Below are positions 6,535 to 12,630 of a stretch of DNA of 12,630 nt, one piece after another; the first letter of the stretch is position 1; each line of letters starts with the position of its first letter. The notes under the pieces were generated by a model. That model worked only from the letters and a program-made list of their open reading frames with translations. It was not told where the DNA came from and searched no databases. The translations under genes were made by a program, and so were the position numbers. This DNA is from Bacteroidota bacterium (GTDB taxonomy: Bacteria; Bacteroidota; Bacteroidia; Bacteroidales; VadinHA17). Where the stretch lies: NCBI GenBank assembly GCA_023430725.1, contig JAEYZD010000120.1, positions 1 through 12,630 on the forward strand, read 5' to 3'.

Positions 6535-7674
6535 ATGAAAAAAGGAACAAAAATAGCCCTGTGGGCCAGTATACCTCTGGTGCTTCTTATATGGTTTGCC
6601 GGACCGAGACTCGGCTTATGGGGTGACAGAGAACTGAAGAAGAAAGGTGACGCAGTTGCAGCTCCGGCCCAGGGTCAGGGCGGACAGCAGGGACAGCGGC
6701 CCGGCGGCCAGCAGGGCGGGCAGCAGGGTGGTGTGCTTCCTGTTACGGCCACAATTGCACAACCCTCATACCTGACAAACGGCATCAGGTCGGCAGGAAC
6801 CCTGCTGGCCAATGAAGAGGTTGACATCGTAAGCAAGGTCTCCGGCAAGGTGACCGGCGTATTCTTCAGGGAAGGATCGGTTGTCACGAAGGGAGACCTC
6901 CTTGTAAAGATTTACGACGAGGATCTGCAGGCACAGCTCAAGCGTGCCGAGATCCAGGAGAAGATGCTCTCCGAGAAGCTAGAGCGCCAGAGAGTGCTGC
7001 TTGCCAAGGACGCTGTATCCAGGGAGGCATTTGACCAGTTGCAGACAGACTATAACGTTATCCTGGCAGACATTAACCTGCTGAAGGTAAGAATCGCCGA
7101 GACAGAGGTAAGAGCACCCTTCAACGGAACAATCGGATTTCGGTTTGTCAGCGAGGGCACCTATGTGCAACCATCGGTCAAGATAGCCCACCTCATCGAT
7201 TATTCACAGATGAAGCTCGAATTCGCGATTCCTGAAAAATATGTATCACAGCAGCTGATGGGCAAGAGAATCTCATTCAACGCTCAGGGTTACAGTGATG
7301 AGTTTTTTGCAACCGTCTATGCAATCGACTACCGCGTTGACGAAGCAACACGTACCATCGGACTCAGGGCGCGATATGACAACCGCGACAAAAAACTGGT
7401 TCCCGGAATGTTTGCAGACCTCGTGCTGATAACCGACGAAAAGAACAATGCTATCCAGATCCCCTCTGAGGCTGTTGTACCTGACATGAATGAAAAAAGG
7501 GTATGGGTCTACAAAAGCGGCAAAGCATCTCTTGTGCCGGTTGCAGCAGGCACCCGGACACAGACAATGGTTGAGATACTTTCCGGCATCAGCGCAGGAG
7601 ATACGGTCATCACCGGCGGGCTGATGCAGCTCAGGCCAAACATGCCGGTCAGAGTGAACCTGACAGATCTGTAA
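6535..7674 (+). CDS. RND efflux pump periplasmic adaptor (membrane fusion protein)
   Basis: 379-residue adaptor linking the inner-membrane RND permease to the outer-membrane channel. An N-terminal hydrophobic segment (about 7-23) with no lipobox suggests an uncleaved membrane anchor rather than the lipid anchor of AcrA. A Gly/Gln-rich low-complexity linker (about 46-66) follows. Then come the first lipoyl half (about 95-127, IVSKVSGKVTGVFFREGSVV), an alpha-hairpin (about 128-188), the second lipoyl half (about 190-222, VRAPFNGTIGFRFVSEGTYV), and the beta-barrel and membrane-proximal domains to the end. Within the hairpin, Arg151, Leu155 and Ser162 fit the R-x3-L-x6-S tip motif used to dock on TolC-type channels. 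The permease starts 37 nt downstream. The order adaptor-permease-channel is the usual one for such operons. Substrate class cannot be told from this protein. Confidence 0.93.
   Translation: MKKGTKIALWASIPLVLLIWFAGPRLGLWGDRELKKKGDAVAAPAQGQGGQQGQRPGGQQGGQQGGVLPVTATIAQPSYLTNGIRSAGTLLANEEVDIVSKVSGKVTGVFFREGSVVTKGDLLVKIYDEDLQAQLKRAEIQEKMLSEKLERQRVLLAKDAVSREAFDQLQTDYNVILADINLLKVRIAETEVRAPFNGTIGFRFVSEGTYVQPSVKIAHLIDYSQMKLEFAIPEKYVSQQLMGKRISFNAQGYSDEFFATVYAIDYRVDEATRTIGLRARYDNRDKKLVPGMFADLVLITDEKNNAIQIPSEAVVPDMNEKRVWVYKSGKASLVPVAAGTRTQTMVEILSGISAGDTVITGGLMQLRPNMPVRVNLTDL
6670..6732 (+). repeat. Low-complexity Gly/Gln codon repeat in the adaptor
   Basis: Sixty-three bases of GGN and CAG codons, including three CAG-CAG pairs flanked by GGN codons and one CGG-CCC interruption. 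They encode residues 46-66 of the adaptor: QGQGGQQGQRPGG followed by QQGG twice. The stretch stays in frame and contains no stop. The unit resembles the sort of tract that changes length by slippage, but the codon variation (GGC, GGA, GGG, GGT) lowers that risk. It lies between the membrane anchor and the first folded domain, so it probably acts as a flexible spacer. Confidence 0.8.
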
Positions 7675-7711
7675 ACGGAAACCGAACCTTTTTAAATTAA
7701 AACCGGACCAG

Positions 7712-10700
7712 ATGAGCCTATCGTCTCTAAGTATAAACAGACCCGTACTCACAATAGTCATGAGCCTTGTTGTGCTCATACTGGGAGGTATCGGGTTTAC
7801 TTTCCTGGGGGTACGTGACTACCCCAGCGTGGACCCTCCCATTGTGACGGTTTCCACATCCTTCCCGGGAGCCAACTCTGATGTGATCGAGACTCAGATA
7901 ACAGAGCCCCTCGAGGCTGCCATTAACAGTGTCCAGGGGATCCGTTCAATATCCAGCTCGAGCAGCGACGGATCAAGCCGTATCACTGTCGAATTCAAGC
8001 TGGAAGTGGAGATGGAAACCGCAGTCAATGACGTCCGCGACAAGGTTTCAGGAGCCATGCGCCGCCTGCCGCAGGATGTTGACCCGCCTGTGGTCCAGAA
8101 AGCTGATGCCGATGCCCAGCCGATATTCGCCATTTCACTCAGGAGCGATTCCCGGTCACTGATAGAGATAAGCAACCTCGCTGAGATAAATTTCAAGGAG
8201 CGGCTTCAGACAATTTCAGGTGTAAGTGATGTAGGCGTATGGGGATCGAAGAAACTTGCAATCAGGATGAAAATGGATCCCTCACGGCTTGTTGCCTACG
8301 GACTGACCCCTCTTGATGTGCGAAACGCCGTGACACGGGAAAACATTGAACTCCCGTCAGGAAGAATCGAGGGTGACAATACCGAACTGACAATCAGGAC
8401 ACTGGGCAGGCTCAAGACAGTAGAAGAATTCAATGACCTGATAATCACCAAGAACGGAGACAGGGTTGTGAAGTTCCGGGATATCGGGAGCGCCGAAGTT
8501 GATGCCGAAAACATCAGATCCATACTCAAGGTGAACGGTATTCCCGCTGTGAACGTTATCCTTATCCCGCAGCCCGGAGCCAACTACATAGATATTGTTG
8601 ATAACGCCAAGGTTGTGCTTGAGAGCCTTAAAAAGGACCTCCCGGAAGATGTGGTGGCTGAGGTGCTCTTTGACAACACAATCTACATCCGAAAATCAAT
8701 CGACGAGGTAAAGAGTACAATACTGATAGCCTTTCTGCTTGTGGTACTTGTGATCTTCCTCTTCCTGCGCAACTGGAGAACGACACTCATACCTGTGATT
8801 GCGATTCCGGTAGCGCTTGTGGGTGCTTTCTTTGTAATGTACATCGCCGGATTCACAATAAATATCCTGACCCTTTTTGCAATTGTTCTTTCAATCGGGC
8901 TGGTTGTTGACGATGCAATCGTGGTTGTTGAAAACATATATACCAAGGTCGAACATGGCATGTCGCCGATGGAGGCTGCACGGAAGGGCTCAACCGAAAT
9001 TTATTTTGCCATTATTGCCACAACTATCTCGCTGGTGGCTGTCTTCTTCCCTATTGTTTTCCTCCAGGGTGTAACCGGCAGACTCTTCAGGGAGTTCAGT
9101 CTCGTCATAGTCGGGGCTGTCACTATCTCGGCGTTCCTGGCCCTCTCGCTGACACCGATGATCTCTTCAAGGCTCCTCAGGCACAATGCAATGGAGGGCC
9201 GTTTTTACAAATCCACGGAACCGTTCTTTTCCGGGATGCAGAACGTCTACAGGAGAGCCATCTCAGCCTTTCTGAAGAAAAGGTACTGGGCTATTGTTAT
9301 CATCATTGTTACCGCAGGGGCGATAGGCCTGTTATGGTCCACGCTGCGGTCGGAGATGGCACCGCTTGAGGACAGGGGCTACTTCAGCATAAACGCCACG
9401 GCTACAGAGGGAACCACTTTCGATTATATGCAGGCTTATGCCGAAACCTTAGTACCTGTTGTCCGGGAAAATATTCCCGAACAGGAGAACATCATGATGA
9501 TGGTTAACGGCAACTCAGCAAATATAAGAGTGAGACTTACTGACATCGACAGCCGGAAAAGGTCGCAGCAGGAGATAGCAACATCGGTCTCGCCTCTTGT
9601 GAGGCAGCTAACCGGTGCCAGGACAATCGTTTCGCAGCAGCAGACCTTCGGATCGCGGCGCGGAGGACTGCCGGTCCAGTACGTGATTCAGGCAAAGAAC
9701 CTCGAGGATCTGAAAAGGGTAATACCCGACTTCATGGCTGAAGTATCAAACAGTCCCTACTTCTCGGCAAGCGATGTGAACCTCAAGTTCACGAAACCTG
9801 AGCTGACTGTGATCATCAACCGCGAGAAGGCCTCGATGATGGGGGTTAATGTGCAGAGCATTGCCCAGACACTGCAGCTGACGATGAGTGAACAGCGTAT
9901 CGGGTATTACATCCTTGACGGGAAACAGTACCAGATAATGAGTCAGTTTGACCGCACAAAAAGAAATGACCCTTCCGACCTTACTAATGTATATGTAAGA
10001 AACGACCGTGGAGAGCTGATACAGCTTGACAACATCGTCTCAGTCAGGGAAAACAGTCTTCCTCCTCAGCTATACAGGTATAACAGGTTCAATTCGGCCA
10101 CTATATCGGCTGGTCTGGCTGGCAAATACACCCTCGGCGAGGGGATCGAGGAGATGGACAGGATTGCTGACAAGGTGCTCAATGAAGACTTCAGCACTAC
10201 CCTCTCCGGCGATTCAAAAGACTTTGTGGAGAGCACATCCAGTCTTCTCTTCGCCTTTGTCCTTGCACTGGTGCTTATCTATCTCGTGCTTGCAGCACAG
10301 TTTGAGAGCTTCCGTGATCCTGTGATCATTCTGGTGACAGTACCGCTGGCCCTTATCGGGGCACTTTTCGTAATGTCAGTCACTGGTCAGACGCTGAATA
10401 TTTTCAGCCAGATCGGTCTGATCATGCTTATCGGGATGGTAGCCAAAAACGGAATTCTGATTGTTGAATTTGCAAACCAGAGGCAGCAGGCCGGACTGAA
10501 TATCATGGATGCCGTCAGGGAGGCTGCCGTATCACGTTTCAGGCCCATCCTCATGACAAGTCTCACGACAATACTGGGTATCATGCCGCTCGCCCTGGCC
10601 ACCGGGGCCGGCGCCGAGAGTCGTGTCTCCATGGGTATCACCGTGGTTGGCGGACTCTTCTTTGCCACATTCCTTACTCTCTTCGTCGTTCCGGCAGTCT

Positions 10701-10762
10701 ACAGCTACCTTGCGGCCAGAAAAAATATTGAAAAAATCACCGATGAGAAACCTCAGGCTTAG
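7712..10762 (+). CDS. RND multidrug-type efflux permease (HAE-1/AcrB family)
   Basis: 1016-residue inner-membrane proton antiporter, the motor of a tripartite efflux pump. Layout: TM1 (about 11-33), a first periplasmic porter loop (about 34-335), TM2-6 (about 336-484), TM7 (about 525-543), a second periplasmic loop (about 544-845), and TM8-12 (about 846-998). Proton-relay residues are present: the aspartate pair 400-401 in GLVVDDAIVVVEN of TM4 and Lys912 in GMVAKNGILIVEF of TM10. The N-terminus (INRPVLTIVMSL, then RDYPSVDPPIVTVST) is that of the HAE-1 branch, not the heavy-metal CusA branch. It is slightly shorter than AcrB (1049), mainly through a short C-terminal tail. The ATG follows an A-rich leader. 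Its last 20 nt are shared with the start of the TolC-type gene. Drugs, bile salts, lipids or other hydrophobic compounds are possible substrates; the sequence alone does not decide. Confidence 0.95.
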   Translation: MSLSSLSINRPVLTIVMSLVVLILGGIGFTFLGVRDYPSVDPPIVTVSTSFPGANSDVIETQITEPLEAAINSVQGIRSISSSSSDGSSRITVEFKLEVEMETAVNDVRDKVSGAMRRLPQDVDPPVVQKADADAQPIFAISLRSDSRSLIEISNLAEINFKERLQTISGVSDVGVWGSKKLAIRMKMDPSRLVAYGLTPLDVRNAVTRENIELPSGRIEGDNTELTIRTLGRLKTVEEFNDLIITKNGDRVVKFRDIGSAEVDAENIRSILKVNGIPAVNVILIPQPGANYIDIVDNAKVVLESLKKDLPEDVVAEVLFDNTIYIRKSIDEVKSTILIAFLLVVLVIFLFLRNWRTTLIPVIAIPVALVGAFFVMYIAGFTINILTLFAIVLSIGLVVDDAIVVVENIYTKVEHGMSPMEAARKGSTEIYFAIIATTISLVAVFFPIVFLQGVTGRLFREFSLVIVGAVTISAFLALSLTPMISSRLLRHNAMEGRFYKSTEPFFSGMQNVYRRAISAFLKKRYWAIVIIIVTAGAIGLLWSTLRSEMAPLEDRGYFSINATATEGTTFDYMQAYAETLVPVVRENIPEQENIMMMVNGNSANIRVRLTDIDSRKRSQQEIATSVSPLVRQLTGARTIVSQQQTFGSRRGGLPVQYVIQAKNLEDLKRVIPDFMAEVSNSPYFSASDVNLKFTKPELTVIINREKASMMGVNVQSIAQTLQLTMSEQRIGYYILDGKQYQIMSQFDRTKRNDPSDLTNVYVRNDRGELIQLDNIVSVRENSLPPQLYRYNRFNSATISAGLAGKYTLGEGIEEMDRIADKVLNEDFSTTLSGDSKDFVESTSSLLFAFVLALVLIYLVLAAQFESFRDPVIILVTVPLALIGALFVMSVTGQTLNIFSQIGLIMLIGMVAKNGILIVEFANQRQQAGLNIMDAVREAAVSRFRPILMTSLTTILGIMPLALATGAGAESRVSMGITVVGGLFFATFLTLFVVPAVYSYLAARKNIEKITDEKPQA

Positions 10763-12029
10763 TGCAATAATACTGTTACTCCTCCCGCCTCTTGCCTCCA
10801 TGGCTCAGAAAACAATGAGCCTGGACGATGCTATAATGCAGGCACTTGAGAATAACTACTCCCTCAAGATCAGCAGGAATGACGAGACCATAGCGAAAAA
10901 TAACGTTACTCCCGCCCCTTTCCTGCCAACAGTAACCGGAACCGGACGGCAGTCACAGACCACAAATGATACAGAATCCTCATCTGCCGCCGCTGACAAA
11001 AGCAGGACCAACCTCTACACTGCCGGACTGACAATGAACTGGAGGCTCTTTGACGGCCTGGGTATGTTTACCGACTACAGCAGGCAACAGGAGATGCTTG
11101 CCATGAGCAGCCAAAGGGTGAAAATCAACGTGGAAAACCTCATCATGAGGGTCTGCTCCGAATATTACAATATAATAGTTCAGCAGAACAGGATGCAGTC
11201 GGCCCTCACATCACTCTCACTCTCGAAGTCGAGGTACGAGAATGCTGAGGAGAAGTACCTGCTGGGGGTCATCTCCGGTCTTGACCTTCAGCAGGCCAGG
11301 ATTGACCTGAATGCCGACAGCTCTGCAGTGCTCACACAGCAGGAGACGGTTGTCAGTGCCTATATCCGGATGACAAACCTCCTCAATGCCGGGCATGAGA
11401 TCAATTTCAACATTAATGACACTATTATCCTTGCGCCTGCAATTGATGTGGATTCGCTTCGCGTACGAACCCTCAGTTTCAACAACCAGCTGATCCTTGC
11501 CCGGCAGGGCGAAAAGATTTCGGAATATGACCTGCAGTCAGTCAGGGCCGAACGTTATCCCACACTTAACTTCAGCACCGGATACAATTTTTCGCGAAAT
11601 GAATTCCCGTGGCAGGCCGACTCCTACAGTCAGACAAAAGGGCTGAACTGGGGTTTCAACATGTCATGGAATATCTTCTCTGGGCTGGAGACAAACCGCA
11701 GGATATCAAATGCAAGGATCGAAGCCGAGAGCAGCAGACTTGCCTATCTTGATATAGAGAATGAGATCCTTGGAGAGCTGGACCTGCTCTACAATACCTA
11801 CAGGAATAATATCATTGTGGCTGATTTCGAGACACAGAGTGCAGAAGTGGCGCGTGCCTCGCTTGAGATCGCAATGGAGCGTTACCGGCTGGGCTCTCTC
11901 TCAGGTCTCGAATTCAGGGAGTACCAGAACAACTACCTGAATGCAATAAACAGGAGACTTACGGCACTCTACCAGGCAAAAATCTCTGAGATAGGATTAC
12001 GGCTTCTGGCCGGTGAACTTACTGAGTAA
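10743..12029 (+). CDS. TolC-family outer membrane efflux channel
   Basis: 428 residues; outer-membrane factor that forms the exit duct of the pump. The start is placed at the ATG at 10743 because it opens a clear signal peptide (MRNLRLSAIILLLLPPLASM, cut near SMA/Q) and an A-rich stretch (AAAAATATTGAAAAAATC) precedes it; the frame stays open 40 codons further upstream but that part is inside the permease gene. The mature protein begins with SLDDAIMQALENNYSLKISR, the usual first helix of OEP domains. The two structural repeats follow (about 28-215 and 235-425), each with long amphipathic helices and a beta-strand pair (for example NLYTAGLTMNWRLFDG and GLNWGFNMSWNIFSG). The start overlaps the permease by 20 nt, implying coupled translation. 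Its 3' end overlaps the convergent DedA gene by 11 nt. Confidence 0.93.
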   Translation: MRNLRLSAIILLLLPPLASMAQKTMSLDDAIMQALENNYSLKISRNDETIAKNNVTPAPFLPTVTGTGRQSQTTNDTESSSAAADKSRTNLYTAGLTMNWRLFDGLGMFTDYSRQQEMLAMSSQRVKINVENLIMRVCSEYYNIIVQQNRMQSALTSLSLSKSRYENAEEKYLLGVISGLDLQQARIDLNADSSAVLTQQETVVSAYIRMTNLLNAGHEINFNINDTIILAPAIDVDSLRVRTLSFNNQLILARQGEKISEYDLQSVRAERYPTLNFSTGYNFSRNEFPWQADSYSQTKGLNWGFNMSWNIFSGLETNRRISNARIEAESSRLAYLDIENEILGELDLLYNTYRNNIIVADFETQSAEVARASLEIAMERYRLGSLSGLEFREYQNNYLNAINRRLTALYQAKISEIGLRLLAGELTE

Positions 12030-12630
12030 CACTTTTGCGCCTCTTCCTGTAAACCTGGTAACCTTTCCAGGCAAGCCACACCACAAACAGGGCACCAACT
12101 GTATACATAATCCAGTCAAGGTAAGGCAGGATGTGCTCACGCTTGTCATAGGCATAGAATCCAATGACGGCGAGGATGATGTTCCAGATGGTGGCACCCA
12201 GGAATGTGTAAAGCAGAAAAGTACTCATACGCATTCTGGCAAGCCCTGCAGGGATTGATATCAGCTGTCTCACAGCCGGCACAAGCCTGCCAATGAATGT
12301 TGAAGCCTTCCCGTGTTTTATAAAATACTTCTCTGACTTTTCGACGCTCTCACGCGTTATGAGCAGTACGTGGGCCCATTTCGTGTCGGCCAGCCGGTAT
12401 AGCAACGGCCTGCCGATCCATACTGCCAGGTAGTAATTAATAATTGCCCCTGTCATCGCTCCGCCAGTTGAGGCAAGAAGTACTCCCCACATTGTCAGCG
12501 AGCCCTCCCCTGCTTTCCAGGCAGCAAAAGGCACAACAATCTCTGAAGGGAAGGGTATGAAAGAGCTCTCGATGGTCATCAGAAGGTATATGGTCCAGTA
12601 GTTCAGGTTGGCCATGTACCAGTCAAATAC
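12019..12630 (-). CDS. DedA family integral membrane protein, 5' end outside window
   Basis: Polytopic inner-membrane protein of the DedA/SNARE-associated family, some members of which translocate undecaprenyl phosphate or other lipids across the membrane. The frame is open to the right edge (VFDWY precedes the first in-window ATG at 12615), so the true start is probably a short way beyond the edge. Numbering from that ATG, the motif ESSFIPFPSE (16-25) includes acidic residues Glu16 and Glu25. FIGRLVPAVR (107-116) is the DedA signature with Arg110 and Arg116. Hydrophobic segments lie at about 6-30, 42-68, 133-153 and 167-185, and the tail is basic (RKRRK). A lipid-carrier function would suit the nearby wall genes but is not shown. 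It faces the efflux operon and overlaps the TolC-type gene by 11 nt, so it is not part of that operon. Confidence 0.92.
   Translation of the reverse strand, partial: VFDWYMANLNYWTIYLLMTIESSFIPFPSEIVVPFAAWKAGEGSLTMWGVLLASTGGAMTGAIINYYLAVWIGRPLLYRLADTKWAHVLLITRESVEKSEKYFIKHGKASTFIGRLVPAVRQLISIPAGLARMRMSTFLLYTFLGATIWNIILAVIGFYAYDKREHILPYLDWIMYTVGALFVVWLAWKGYQVYRKRRKSVTQ

Noticed and set aside
7273..7779. Minus-strand open frame (168 codons) across the adaptor-permease junction
   Set aside because: It is antisense to two well-supported genes and has no recognisable motif, signal peptide or start context.
12054..12071. CCTGG / CCAGG hairpin just past the TolC-type gene
   Set aside because: Only a 5-bp stem, no T run after it, and it lies in the coding sequence of the DedA gene; not convincing as a terminator.
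1..12630. Mobile elements, phage genes, defence systems, CRISPR arrays or biosynthetic clusters
   Set aside because: All long genes are recognised chromosomal families with even base composition; no transposase, integrase, terminal repeats or spacer-repeat pattern was seen on either strand.

Overview
The window looks like a stretch of chromosome from a member of the Bacteroidota, probably Bacteroidales. Four things point there: the N-terminus of the primary sigma factor is the short type typical of that phylum; promoter-like sites fit the Bacteroidota pattern (TTTG, about 20 nt, TAnnTTTG) rather than the E. coli pattern; translation starts have A-rich leaders instead of strong Shine-Dalgarno sites; and the gene set (DAP pathway, stand-alone secreted S9 hydrolase, adaptor-permease-TolC pump) is common in the group. 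This placement is inferred from sequence impression only; no database search was run. I see no tRNA, rRNA, insertion sequence, phage gene, CRISPR array or broken gene.

Left part (1-1890, minus strand). The 5' part of rpoD runs off the left edge. Its promoter (298-329) matches the Bacteroidota consensus very well. Directly upstream, on the same strand, lies a membrane-anchored HtrA/Deg serine protease, separated from rpoD by a perfect 11-bp hairpin terminator whose U-rich tail overlaps the rpoD -33 element.

Middle part (2026-6409, plus strand). Diverging from htrA is a tightly packed set of four genes: dapF (meso-DAP formation), a secreted S9-type alpha/beta hydrolase, rlmN (23S rRNA/tRNA A2 methylation) and dacB (class C penicillin-binding protein). 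Spacings are +12 nt, a 1-nt overlap (TGATG) and a 4-nt overlap (ATGA), so they are very probably one transcription unit with coupled translation. dapF supplies the meso-DAP that dacB later handles in the cell wall; the hydrolase between them has no assigned substrate.

Right part (6535-12029, plus strand). A three-gene tripartite efflux pump: membrane-fusion adaptor with a Gly/Gln-rich linker, HAE-1 type RND permease with the proton-relay residues in place, and a TolC-type outer membrane channel whose start overlaps the permease by 20 nt. Upstream is a curious duplicated GATTGAA + TAATTTTG module that probably holds the promoter. No regulator gene is next to the pump in the window. At the right edge a DedA-family membrane protein on the minus strand converges on the TolC gene and overlaps its 3' end by 11 nt; its 5' end lies outside the window.

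I do not see a wholly new system. The most worthwhile oddities are the duplicated promoter-like module before the efflux operon, the uncharacterised secreted hydrolase inside a peptidoglycan/translation operon, and the compact terminator-promoter junction between htrA and rpoD.
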